Below the pieces are notes generated by a model that ran no database searches, was not told the origin of the DNA, and worked only from the letters and a program-made list of their open reading frames with translations. From NCBI GenBank assembly GCA_000711775.1, contig ARYC01000674.1:40635-104634 (forward strand): DNA of 64,000 nucleotides, in the 5' to 3' direction. Below, piece after piece: positions 39,010 to 50,684 of this stretch. Position numbers and translations under genes: made by a program. Every line of letters begins with the position of its first letter. Positions within the stretch are counted from its first letter, which is position 1. Source of the DNA: Oxytricha trifallax (taxonomy: Eukaryota; Ciliophora; Spirotrichea; Sporadotrichida; Oxytrichidae).

Positions 39010-41328
39010 TCAAATTAGCTACTACTTATAAAAATAAAATTAAGTTTGAGGGAGTGCTTGAAAAGGTTTGGCTTCAGGTTGCTAAAGCAAATTACCAAAG
39101 TTCATTTCAATAAAGTATTGCATATTTTTCTTAATAAATTGGCCCAAATTTGATCTTCTTTCTTGTTCTAACTTGCTATTACCTTAAATGCCATCTAATC
39201 CAAAGAAATGGTTCACAGTAGTGGTAGTGAATTAACTATCTGAATCTAAGCAGAACTATTTTAGTTGCTTCATGAATTACTTAAAATCCAAATTTTAAAG
39301 GGCAATTGCATCGATCGTATCTTCGATATAAGGATATAAAATTTGCACTTCTTTGTCAGTAATTTCTTAAGTTTTTACATCAACTGATTTTATAGTAGTC
39401 ATTAACTTTTGATTTGAGTTTACTGATAATTATGGATTGAACGTTGTTGACAAAAAGTTCTCTGTTTTTTAAAAGGTATTTTTCATGTTAGCTCTCAATA
39501 ATTTTTTAAGATCCTAAGATTTTTAATCCAACTTAACTTTCCATGATGGTTTAGGATCTGTAGAAGCTAGGAAATTTAAAGGAGTTCTTTTATTCATGAA
39601 TGTGAAGTTTTTTGTCTTTACTTCAAATGGATCTTATCCTCTCATATTTTTGACAGGTTCATCTTAGTCTTTTCTCCATAGCGTTTACCAACTTGTCTTT
39701 GTCAATTAATCTTTTACTTGATATTCTTCCCTCAAAGATCCATACCAATCATACTCATTAAATCCATGCTATAGCTCTTTAGAGCTTGCTACTTTTTCAA
39801 GAAATAATTGTTTTCCTCTAAAGACATCTTAAGAGCGCATTAAAGAGCTACTACTATTACAATTTCTCATAATTCTACGATTTAAGAATTGCTATTAATT
39901 AGCCCAGTCATGTTGTGTCTAATTATATCTTTCATTGTTCCTTTCATACCGAGTAGCTTCATGAAATACACCAATTTATTAAACACTTTCTACCTTCTTT
40001 CTCTCTTTTAAATTTGTAGAATAAATTCTATGTTGAACCTACTAGAAATGTTTGGCTTAGAGAAATTCACCAGTGGCTGAAAAATTGTCTTTAATAAAAT
40101 CAGAACTCAATAATCTTTTTTGCATCTAAGCCTCGATGCTATGTTTACTTGATGATGAAACCACTATTTAGCCGGGATTTGATTTTTAAGATAGTAAATT
40201 TTATGATTTTTCAGATACTAAATCTGGTGGGAACATACTTTTATCTGCATTTCCTGCTGAAAGAATAGAAGCTCTTCTACTAAAGCCACCATTTGTTTAT
40301 TAAGGAAAAAGTAAAGAGTTCCTAATTTTATAGGAACTATTTTGAGTGGCTTGATTCTCGAGTACCCTAGGTTTCTTTGATTGAATAATCTAATGCATTA
40401 ATAAATAAACATAAGTTCTGTTGAACCAAGAATTTTCCTTCTTACAATGTCTCCTTTAGCGTCTCTCTCAATGTTTTAGTACAGTTCTTCATCACTCACC
40501 ACAGCTCCATTTTTCCTTCGCTCTTTTTGAATGTCTTATTATTTCAAATCCATTGACTGTATCTAGCTATTTAGGTCCTATATTTCATTCTTATTTAGCC
40601 TTGAATGAGAGTATCTTCAATCTATTTCATTGCTGTTCTTCACTAATTGACCTAACAAAGTGCCCTTAGTCTGATGGTTATTGGAGTCACTTTGGCCAAA
40701 ATTTTGATTGGAATTTTAATCTGCTCTGCTCTATCTTTACTCACTTGGTTCCTATTACGATTCTATGTTGAATTAATCAACAATCATCTTTTTATTCTCA
40801 ATAAGCTACTTGTTTTTTGAAATTTCTTGAGTTTTTGCAGCTGGGTCAATATTATTCGAGTTATACTTTTTCGTTAAAGATTTTGATTAATGCAATAGTT
40901 ATGGAGTGATGCTCAAAATTTGATTAGAATTATTGTGCTAATGATGAGTCTACTAACCTTACTACTGTTTAAGATTGTAGAAGGGACTTGATCTATTGTT
41001 GAAAATTGAAGTCATTTAGGTTACTGATTTACCAAACTATTGAATGTAATTTTGGTCCACGATGTCGTTTTTATTCGCATGTCTCATCAACAGATAGAGT
41101 TTTTCTGTAAAAAGACAAATGACTTAAATAAAGTAACTTACTTTTCTTTTTTTAGTCTGTATGTATTGATTTTTCAACCTCTTATGTACTAGGCGTCAGT
41201 AAATTTATATTGTTATGATGATTCGAGCTTGGATCTCGATATTCATGATCTTGATTGCTTTAAAATTCTTCATCGAAGTGTCTCTCAAAGTCTGAGTCAA
41301 TTCTTTGGAAATTGCTTTATTACTTCAT
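39010..41328 (-). CDS. Uncharacterised ciliate protein
   Basis: Start complementary to 41326-41328 (MKQQSNFQRIDSDFERHFDE). A ~37-nt intron (GTAAGT..TTACAG, near 41110) follows, then a Gln/Asn-rich N-terminal third and ordered segments: IYSTNLKERKKVESVQQIGV, ATRYERNNERYNQTQHDWAN, HGFNEYDWYGSLREEYQVKD, MRGQDPFEVKTKNFTFMNKR. The helical C-terminus (DKEVQILYPYIEDTIDAIAL, LEQERRSNLGQFIKKNMQYF) ends at TGA 39010-39012. One frame change near 40610 implies an intron or indel. The aromatic-rich middle is reminiscent of axonemal/cortical proteins, but I do not recognise a named family. Confidence 0.55.
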
Positions 41329-42653
41329 TATCTTAATTATTTATTTTCAACTTAATTTAATTAGATTTATTACAACAACATATTTCATTTACACTTAACT
41401 ACTTGGTTCTGTTTAGAATACTGCCTACTGCATTTCTAGTTTTTTGAAAGAAACCTTTAGGCTCTCCCTTAACTTTCTATTAATTTTTCGCTAAAATCTT
41501 CTACTCATACTCTTGCAAAAACTATAAAAGATTTTTACTTTAACTTATTTTTCTTACCTGAGTAATCTTAATGTCTTGAACTAAATCTATTGGTCTTAGT
41601 TTCTTATTATTCATTGCAGATATATTGCTTCTGCATTCCGATACTAAGAATTACAGAACATTGCTTTTATACATAAATTTCTAAAATAAATATGAAAGGG
41701 AATGATAATCGCAAAATTTTCATAACAGAATTATACCCATAGTATATAATTAACTAATAAACATCACTTTGATTATTTTAAGCAGCCAAATGTAAAGGCG
41801 TATTTCCATTCTCATCTTTCGCATCTATCAAAATTTCAGTCTTCTGCTTTGCAAGTTCTTAAACTATCTCTAATGAACCATTTGCTGAAGCAAGATGAAG
41901 TGGAGTCCGACAATCATTATTTCTAGCATTAAGTTCTGCGTACTTTTTAATCAGAAATTTGACAATTTCTAAGTTTTTTGTCTCAACAGCATAATGCAAA
42001 GGAGTCTAGTTCTAAATTTTCTAAAAATTGATATCAGCTGTCATATCACTGTAAAGTTTTTCATTTAATAGATCCTTGACTTCGTTTAGCTTTTAGTATT
42101 TGACAGCGTTAATTAAGTTGATATTTCTATTCATTTTTATTTCCCACCAGTCTTGCCATGATGTATTTTATAAAGCAGCAATTTCTGCAAGTTTTTTGTG
42201 CTTCTCCTCACCATCAAGTTTCTTCAAGAGCTTCCTCTCCTCTTTAATTTAGCTCAATAAGTAGCTTGGCAAATGCAAAGTATCGAACTAAGTCATTCGA
42301 TTGTATAAAATGGCAGTATTTCTATTTTCGTTTTAATTACTCTCTAGACTTGATTTTTACAAGTAAGAATTGAGCTTGCTATTACTGAAAGTCATAGTAT
42401 TCGACATACTTGTAGGTATAATATCGAAAGATGGTGATTTTATAGGATTATTGAGATTCATATAATCTAAAGCCTATGTTACTTCTTTGTTATCTTGAAA
42501 ATCTTCAGAATCCAGGTCCATAATCTCTCTAACGTCTACATAGGCTCCAGCATCCTTGTCGTAAACTTAAAACATCTTTTCTATTGTTAGATCGTCATTG
42601 TAATTTGAGCTCACTTTAGTTTGAGAGTCTGATTTCAGTTTATATCCTTCCAT
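41297..42653 (-). CDS. Ankyrin-repeat protein
   Basis: Start complementary to 42651-42653 (MEGYKLKSDSQTKVSSNYND). A ~170-residue leader ends WQDWWEIKMNRN, followed by at least three ankyrin repeats: INLINAVKYQKLNEVKDLLN, NQTPLHYAVETKNLEIVKFL, CRTPLHLASANGSLEIVQEL, GNTPLHLAAQNNQSDVYQLI. An intron around 41640-41740 leads to NKKLRPIDLVQDIKITQ, a 36-nt intron, then a basic tail with a three-cysteine cluster (NEICCCNKSNQ) that could be lipidated. The reading frame runs to TGA 41297-41299, overlapping the start of the next gene by ~30 nt on the same strand. Likely a small cytosolic binding protein. Confidence 0.7.
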
Positions 42654-42849
42654 GATATCCAAAAATAAAATATTATTATTTCATGATTATTATCGCAAAA
42701 TTAATCATAACAAGAGTATTATTGCATTTAATTTTTTGAACAGCATTTATAATATTTCAAACAGTTTAACTAATGTTTAGAACGAATTTTAATGTTTATA
42801 TGATTTTTGAGTCATTTAGTTTACTATTTTGCAATGTCACAGCTTTCTT

Positions 42850-45331
42850 TCAAACTTTTAAAGGCTACATTTTGATTCTATCCTAATCTTTACTCAGCTA
42901 ATCTTCATACTCATCGAACTTTGTCTGCCACATCTCTTTATTGTTTTAAATATGATCAAGTTATTCCTATAGTGATATAACTTAATCTGCCGATACGAAC
43001 GAAGGGTTGATAATAACGTCTAAGAAGCCCATCTAAGATTTAGCAATATTAACGGTTGTACGATCCATTAAGTAACTTATCGGCGATCCCCTGTTTCTCT
43101 CAAGATCCCCTTGATGGAAAAACTCTATAAACAGTAAATCAGTCCATTTTTAGCAAATGTGCCAAGGTTTCGTAGCGTTAGATATATCAGCAAGATGGAA
43201 CATCATATATAGAGTCATATCCTTATCTCCCGATGATGGATCAAAATCCAACGAGCCAAGTCTAGTTTTAAATTTACCAGCTTCGCTAAAATGCTTGGAC
43301 ATATCAGTTCCAAGAATACTACCAATCATTACATTTCTCGCTCTTTTGAATTGATCCTTTGATAAATGAGCGAATACATTCATAGTGGAGTCTTATTGCA
43401 TTATTGCAAATGATGAAGCTATATGATGATTTTCAAGCACAGATACATCTAAAAAATTATGATTTATTAGTAAATGGGAGTAATACCATTATAGCGTACA
43501 GCAATAGGATCTAAAGTATCTTATAGATATATATTGTTAAATCCTGGATGCTCGTGATCATGACAAGCACCAGCCACGATTAAAGTGAAGAATTCTACAT
43601 CATCAATTTTACATTTTTCTTTCAGTCCGCATGTGCTTGTAAAGTAATAGAATGTCTAAATGTAAGATAAATTTTCTAAAGATAATTTTACCTAAGATAA
43701 GTCTGTCGCATGTGTTTTATTATGATATGTCACATCTTTATATCCACCTTGAATTTTACTCATAAAATTCTTGAATATTTTAAACTAAAGCTGTATTTTC
43801 TGAAAAATGTTCTCCTTAGCAAGTATATAACTTGTTACTGAGAGCAACTCGTTATCTTGTGTTTCTTATTAAATCTTGAAAATATTGAAGTCAAGTCTAT
43901 CTACTCTCATTAATTCTTCCTTTGCTTATGAGTTCATGCCCAACATGTCTTCTATTTTATCTGTGGTAATTTAAAATTTCTGATCATCCCAGGCGCTCAT
44001 TGGCAGTGTTGTTTACTTTCCTAATTCACCGAGAGTTTTTCGCCCCTTCTAATCTGTAGTCGTTTTATTTGAATAGTTTTGCAAGAGCTTCTATACTTCG
44101 TTTCTATCTTTAGTGTTTTCATCTCCGCTATTCCCGTCGAAGTCAAGATTCGCTTCATATAGCTAGTTAGACGAAATAATTTTGATGCAGTAATTGAGAT
44201 CTTATATAACTTTCGCTTATTCAACGTCTATTTAATCCCTCAAGCTATTTAATATTTCAAGTACTCTTTCTAGAGGAGACCTCAAATCGTAGCCATTAGC
44301 AGTTAAAGAACGCTATTGAACATCTCGTTTAACACGTAAGGTATTCAATTTCCTAATGAGCAAGAACACTCTAAGCAATCTAAAAATACCTCTGATCTTC
44401 AAAATTCCATCTATCACATCATTGTTTATGAAAATGTCTAGCAGCACAAAGGCGACACTCAGAATAAATATATAAAAAGAGTTCATTACTAAATTTGAGT
44501 ATAAAAGACCTATAGAATGTAATATAAGAATAATGATGAAGAGATCGAAAATGTTCCAATAGTCTTTCAAGTATAACATTCGAAAAGCTAATAAATGCAG
44601 AAAGATCTCCAGCACAAATATACCCAAAATACATAAACATTCTTTATAAAATTATATATTTTTTTTTGAAATCCTAAAAGTGATGTTTGATCTATAAGTT
44701 TAGCTCGATGATATAGAATATTTTTTGATTTGCCTCATCATTAAAGTACTAATCTGCAAATGCGAAATATATAAAAATGAGCACAGTATACAACACAATT
44801 AACAAAATCATGAGGACGTCATATGCTTTAGACCTAAGAAGCAATGCCAATGCTAACCTTTTTCCATGGATAAATTTAGATTAGGATATATTAATGTTTA
44901 ATATTACAATAAATCCCAGACATAATAGAATGTTAAAAAACAATATGATGAAATTAAGTTTACCATTTTTTTGTAGCTCTTCGGAATCCATTAAAAGGAA
45001 GTTCCTTTATAAATTTAACTTTTTGTCATTTTTCTTATCCTGATCTTTGTTATCTTATTGAACTTTATTGAGTAAAATTATTATAATTTATAATATACTT
45101 TACATAATTTATTGCTATTTGAATGATTATAATTGTCTCTTTTAGAACCTCTTCTTGGTGTTTAGTTAACAAAATCTTCTTTTGAAGTAGGCCTGATCTA
45201 TAAGTCAGCAAAAGAGGTTAGAATAATGCTTCAAGTAATATTTCATAAAGAAAATTCAAAATAAAGAAACCAAATTTCTAATTTTCGTTCAGAATATTGT
45301 TTATTGATGATTATAGTTAAAAAGCCTTCAT
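42850..45331 (-). CDS. Voltage-sensor-like membrane domain fused to cyclic-nucleotide phosphodiesterase
   Basis: The N-terminal half is membrane: hydrophobic segments FFILNFLYEILLEALF, FIILFFNILLCLGFIVIL, then a voltage-sensor-like set: S1 VLMILLIVLYTVLIFIYFAF, S2/S3 LEIFLHLLAF..YLKDYWNIFDLFIIILIL, another span, and an S4 with spaced arginines (KIRGIFRLLRVFLLIRKLNT). There is no pore loop or S5-S6. After a linker (LERVLEILNSLRDQ) comes a class I PDE catalytic domain: YHNKTHATDLSQ, GACHDHEHPGFNN, LENHHIAS, FHLADISNATKP, ending ..DRIKM and TGA 42850-42852. All metal-binding His/Asp residues are visible. Introns near 43660-43690 and 43450-43487. A run of nine T (44669-44677) breaks the frame by one base between S1 and S2. 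Predicted to hydrolyse cAMP/cGMP under control of the membrane domain. Substrate not deducible. 5' exons probably continue to 46278. Confidence 0.85.
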
Positions 45332-45409
45332 TTTTTACATATAGTTTTAATTACTTACTGACATAAATTCTGTTAAATTAAAATATAAATTAAGAGCTTA
45401 ATAATGATT

Positions 45410-46278
45410 TTATATAATTTACTGCTATATTCTTATCTGAAAGTGCTGGTCTATGACTTTTTGGGCTCTCAGGGTACACCTTGTTTATTTGGGGAGGAGC
45501 ATATCTGAATCAAAGCGACAATATCTGAACCAAAGTCAATTTTTAATTTTTTAAATAAGTTGGCGTTCCTGTCCCAAATCAAATTAGGGTCGGAAAACGA
45601 TAAAACTATTTTAAATTACAAGAAATACTCTCTCGTGTAAAAACAAACAAATTGAATCTCACTTTAATCATTTATCATAAAGTAATAAAAAATTATATCT
45701 TTTTTCATAAATTTTTGTTAAACTTATAAAATTTTTAAACTACAAAACTTATTCAAATTCATGTTAATCAATTATATTAAAAGATTTTAAATGCTTATTA
45801 GAAAGAATACTTGTTATATACAACTAAATTACTTAAGGAAGATAATTGATTAACATGAATTTGAATAAGTTTTGTAGTTTAAAAATTTTATAAGTTTAAC
45901 AAAAATTTATGAAAAAAGATATAATTTTATATTACTTTATGATAAATGATTAAAGTGAGATTCAATTTGTTTGTTTTTACACGAGAGAGTATTTCTTGTA
46001 ATTTAAAATAGTTTTATCGTTTTCCGACCCTAATTTGATTTGGGACAGGAACGCCAACTTATTTAAAAAATTAAAAATTGACTTTGGTTCAGATATTGTC
46101 GCTTTGATTCAGATATGGCTTCCCCCCCCTTTATTTGAATATCTATTAGCTACTTAAAACAATATAAATAAGAAATCATGCTTAAATAAATAGATTTCTC
46201 TCTTCCCTAACTCATACAACTATTGGATTATTATTATTAAAATAAAATACTTGCTTGTACTATTTGTGGAGTAGTCAT
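45410..46278 (-). CDS. Probable 5' exons of the PDE-fusion gene, interrupted by element 3
   Basis: With the inverted-repeat element and one copy of TTTATTT taken out, the minus strand is open from an ATG complementary to 46276-46278 (MTTPQIVQA) through NKVYPESPKSHRPALSDKNI towards the membrane part at 45331. The Pro/Ser/Lys-rich stretch looks like a cytosolic N-terminus. Splicing between these exons and the ATG at 45331 is not resolved, and part of this may be 5' UTR or intron. Confidence 0.35.
45491..46129. mobile_element. Near-perfect inverted-repeat element 3
   Basis: 639 bp: arms 45491-45774 and 45842-46129 are almost perfect reverse complements, with a 67-bp loop. Ends GGGGAGGAGCATATCTGAA and (complement) GGGGGGGGAAGCCATATCTG. 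Flanked by a perfect 7-bp direct repeat TTTATTT (45484-45490, 46130-46136). No ORF of its own. It could fold into a very long hairpin. Same architecture and target-repeat length as the elements at 28633 and 49663, but arm sequences differ. Confidence 0.9.
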
Positions 46279-46778
46279 CGTGATTATGAGGCTCTGAATA
46301 TTTGACCGTTAAAGTTTAATAAAATATAATAATTAAATATAAAGCATTAGAATTGGGCTAGGTCTGGAGAGATTTGTGGTGAGCTTAAGGAGATTCACTC
46401 ATTATTGTTTATTTTTAACTTAATATATTTTTATTCATTACACCCAGTAATTATTAATTATTACTTCGATATTAAAAAATGGTATATCAAAACATTATAG
46501 AGTATGATTAATATTATTCATTAAATAATTTATGAATTTTCATATATATATAATAAAATTGATTTTAGTTAAAAATTTATGTAAATAAATCATTTTAATT
46601 TATTGTATTTTATATCCTCAAATATTTATTCAAATTCAAAGAATTGAGTTACACAATTAAGAATAATAAAATATGATATAATTGAACTAAATCCTTAGAA
46701 ATTTGTGAAGTATATAAAGTCATATAATGATTTAAAATTGATTAACAAAATATATAATAAATTTAATTAATAAATATA
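46279..46778. other. AT-rich divergent intergenic region
   Basis: Between the PDE-fusion 5' end (minus) and the phosphatase gene (plus). AT-rich with many TTTA/AATT runs; no recognisable feature. Confidence 0.4.
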
Positions 46779-47246
46779 ATGGAGTCGACAAGCCAACGGA
46801 TTTTCAATTGTAAATTCAATTTTCACATTCTACTTTTTCAAATATGTTAGAAAATTAATGAAATTTATAAAAAACTCTATAGAAATATGTCTTATAAATA
46901 TTTTGCTTAATTTTAATCAATATAGTGCTGTTAAGTGAATTTCCAAAGATCACTATACCATAGTTGCTCCAAAATGATAAATTTATAATTATAGAAAAAT
47001 AACAGCTATAAACTAGAAATATATTTAAAAAAGTGTTTAATTATTTATAGAATGATCTAGTTTACGATAGGTAAATAACTTAATTAATATGATTAATTCC
47101 GATCTAATCTATATATTGCTAGATACTTTGTGAAAACTCCTCATCCTGTATTTATTACGAAAGAAAATGGGCATCTATTTAATTATATTTTAATTCATAA
47201 AAAAGCTTTTTAATAATATACTTATAAAAATCTGTTAAGAGATTTC

Positions 47247-48614
47247 ATGAATTTAAAGAATATCAGACAAATTGTAGATGATGAATTTTAACTGCTTGAA
47301 GAAGTTACAGAGACCGAAGTATAACATAATAGACTTTATATGAACGAAGAAGTCGCTCATCTTAATAGATAAACTTCAAAATTTTATTTATAATTTAAAT
47401 TATCGTATTTTTATTTCACGATTTATTAAAATTTTATTCATGGTAATTATAATTAAGTTTACAGAGACATCTTCCCTTGTAAGTAATTTATATATTTACT
47501 CTTCAAAATTCTATAAAATTTAAATTATAGACGATGATACCAGAGTCAAACTATAAGTTCGTCATTATTAAGATCCAATCACTGACAGTTATATTAATGC
47601 TAACTATGTTAATGTAAGTTTTTTACTATATAAAACTGAAAATAACAATCATAAATTGATAATATACTTATTGATATATTTTAATATAGAGTCCAATAGG
47701 ATAGGACAGGAGATTCATTGCCTCGCAGGGGCCTAAACCGAATACAATTGGAAGTTTCTGGAGGATGGTCTCTGAAAATAATGTCAGCTTAATAGTTACA
47801 GTAGCATGTGAAAAATATTAAAAATATTGTAAAATTATCCTTTATAATGAAATGTGAAGTAGAGGGAGATTCAGAAAAATTTGAGCCTTACTGGCAATAG
47901 AATTTGCCAAATAAAAATTATATATTATCAATTTATATTGAATTCTGGAAGTTAAGGAAAGAGATACAAAATTAATAGTGGGTTTAAGATCTAATTAAGA
48001 TTATGAATTTTCTTAAACTTTTTATGCCCATTAAATTGATAACTTAGAAATAATAAACTTTGAGAGACCAGATAGATAATACTCTTAGAATCTTGTAGTT
48101 AGAGAGTACGAAATAAATAATGAGCTCTTAGCAAAGAAAACTTCTGTCAGATAGATTCATTTTTTTAATTTTAAAATAAAAGAGTTCATTATTTATGATT
48201 GTTTTGAAATTTTTTAATGAAAATATAATTCATTACAGAGCTTGGCCAGACTTTGGAGTACCTTCAGGTGACGCTCTCGTAGAATTCGATAAAATGATTG
48301 AAATCATTGTTTAAGAATTAATTAAAAATAAAGACTCAAAAATTGTAGTGCATTGCAGTGCAGGAGTTGGTAGAACAGGTACTACTATAGCAATAGTACA
48401 TTTAATTATGAATTTGATTGGTCAAAAGATATAAGACTACCCCAATTTATACCCTGGAGGATATCCAAATGTTAATATATTCTCAACTGTCAGGAAACTA
48501 AGGGAATAAAGAATGCTTATGGTGTAGACGAGCTCATAGTACTAATTTATTTATCAATATATGAGATACTGGATTCAAAATCATTACTTAGCTCATATAG
48601 ACAGGGATTTATGA
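47247..48614 (+). CDS. Classical protein tyrosine phosphatase
   Basis: Dephosphorylates phosphotyrosine. Order of motifs: VYRDIFPYDDTRVKL (KNRYxD-like substrate loop), DSYINANYVNSP, FIASQGPKPNTIGSFWRMV, WPD loop HYRAWPDFGVPSG, P-loop VHCSAGVGRTGTT with nucleophilic Cys and the Arg intact, and the Q-loop helix VRKLREQRMLMVQTSSQYQF. TGA 48612-48614. Phase-consistent introns: after ..DIFP (GTAAGT..TATAG), after ..ANYVN (GTAAGT..ATATAG), and a 31-nt intron at ~47830-47860. The segment 47930-48235 carries an extra intron whose ends I could not fix. The frame is also open upstream to ATG 46779, so the N-terminus could be ~155 codons longer. A soluble, single-domain enzyme as far as seen. Confidence 0.85.
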
Positions 48615-48722
48615 GTAATCTATTCATTAATTTTAAAGATTTAAAGATGATTTTTGTAAATATATTTTATTCTTATACATAGAGAGTAAGATAGTTGGAA
48701 AATAAATGTATAATTTTTAAAA

Positions 48723-50684
48723 TCATTATTATTTCTTTATATAAGACCAACCTGGAATTTTATTAGGATCTGCAGTTTCTGGTCTTTACAAACCAGTTGG
48801 CTTTTTACTCCAAAAGTTTTTTAGTTTATTGCTTCCTCTTTCCCTTTCTTGTTAGCTAAACTCTGAATCGTGTTACTGCTGCATTAACTCTTAATGTCTT
48901 TCCTCCAACTTTTATTCTTCATGTAAGAAACTCTGGATAGAAATAGGGTTTGGTTCAATCTTCCTAATTCGTGGCTTTGGCACAGGCAATTATCTATCAA
49001 TGACCTATTTCCAGTCCACATCTTTGAAAAATATGTGAGTCTTAATTTCATCTGAGTCTTTCGGACCTGCTCCTAATCTCTTCAAGGGATTTCTATTGAG
49101 CAGCTATAATATCAGGCCTCTTGCATTTTCACTCATAGTGTGAGGGATTTTAAGTGGACCCCCTTAAATATTTTCAAACAGCTTTTATCTATCAGTTGAA
49201 AAATAAGGAGGTACTCCGACAAGCATTTCATAGAGTAAGACTCCAAGTAAATACCAATCAATGCTTTTAGTATGGCCTTAACGCTTGAGCATTTCTGGAG
49301 CAAGATAGGCCACAGACCCACAAAATGATTGAGACTGTTAGCTTCCGCCTAAACCTTCTTTAGATAAACCAAAATCAGTCAACAGAGCATGTCCTTCATC
49401 ATCAAATACAACATTATCAGGCTTTAGGTCTCTAAAAACAATGCTATTTTGATGCAAGTATTCAATTGCCAAAATTATTTCACACAAATACATTCTAGCA
49501 ATATCTTCAGTGAATCTTTTATGCTTAGAAAGTGCCATCCCCATATCTCCTCCTGGACAGTAATCAAGAATTAAATATAGTCTTTAGCTAGTTTGAAAAG
49601 CAAAATTAAGACTGACTATAAATGGATGCTTCGCTAATTATAGTACATTTCTTTCTGTCATTTGGGTAGCGCTCTCCTTGGGGAGCAGAATATTTTATAT
49701 AAAAGCAACTTTATCATATTTCAAAACTTACAAAATATCATACAGACACCAGAATATAATATCTGAGTATCACATGAGTAACTTAATTATATATTTACAC
49801 CATATTTATTGACAAAAAAAAGAGAAAAATATGAAAAAATTAATCAGAATTATATATGTAATTTTAATTGTAATTTATTTTACTAAGTTCTATAGATTTC
49901 TTTGTGTAATTCTTATAATACTGTAGATAATATTCAATAAATTATAACTTATGCGAGGAAAGATAATTAATTAACACAAAGAAATCTATAGGACTTAGTA
50001 AAATAAATTACAATTAAAATTACATATTTTTTTCTGATTAATTTTTTCATATTTTTCTTTTTTTTTGTCAATAAATATGGTGTAAATATATAATTAAGTT
50101 ACTCATGTGATACTCAGAAGTTATATTTTAGTTCTGTTTGATTAAATAAATGAATTATTTTTGATATTTCGTAAGTTTTAAAATATGATAAAATTGATTT
50201 TATATAATGCCCCCCAAGGAGAGCACTACCTTGTCATTGCATACCTTACTAAATTTTATTTCAAAACTTTCTCCTTTTCTAACACTTTCATGGCATATAT
50301 TTTTGTAGAAGTCACTTTCTCTACTAAATATACTGAGCCAAAACTACCCTTGCCTAATCTTTCAATTACATTGAATGATTTTAAACTCACAACACTCTCA
50401 TCCTCTTTATGGTCGATATGAGTCTTGAGATCCTATATAGTAATTATTTGCTTTTCGAACTTATTAAGATTATAAGGCTCTGCTAAAGAATCGTCGCTAG
50501 GTGATTGTCTTGCATGACCTTGCTCATCATTTTCAATGACTTGAGTCTGTTCTCTATAAATAAAAATTGATCTTATAAAAAATTCTAACTACTTGATTCT
50601 CAAGCAGAAATTGAATTTTAAGACAATCTTTGATGAATCTTGATGCTAAGCAATTATGTTATTTAATCTTAGCGTTTCATTCAT
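48723..50684 (-). CDS. AGC-family Ser/Thr protein kinase, split by an insertion
   Basis: Catalytic domain of the S6K/SGK/PKA type: glycine loop [12 protein letters not shown], catalytic Lys in IYAMKVLEK, then after the inserted element [33 protein letters not shown], catalytic loop [21 protein letters not shown], activation/APE region [13 protein letters not shown], and [20 protein letters not shown]. The AGC tail ends [10 protein letters not shown] (turn-motif area [10 protein letters not shown]). Stop TGA 48723-48725. Start taken at the ATG complementary to 50682-50684 (MNETLRLNN..), joined by a short intron near 50550 to [13 protein letters not shown]. The element at 49663-50231 separates [10 protein letters not shown] from ERNVLQ. 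One 7-bp copy AATGACA shared by both sides gives an uninterrupted, family-like sequence. With the element kept, a TGA truncates the kinase before its catalytic loop. Confidence 0.85.
49663..50231. mobile_element. Inverted-repeat element 2 inside the kinase gene
   Basis: 569 bp: arms 49663-49907 and 49974-50231 are reverse complements with small differences, loop 66 bp. Ends TGGGTAGCGCTCTCCTTGGG and (complement) AGGTAGTGCTCTCCTTGGGG. Flanked by the 7-bp direct repeat TGTCATT (49656-49662 and 50232-50238). No ORF, no GT..AG ends. It lies between kinase subdomains II and III. Confidence 0.88.

Noticed and set aside
28633-50231. Reading the three inverted-repeat elements as introns
   Set aside because: They begin with G-runs (or TGGGTAG) and end with C-runs, lack GT..AG borders, have 7-bp flanking duplications and terminal inverted repeats, and are far longer than most introns here.
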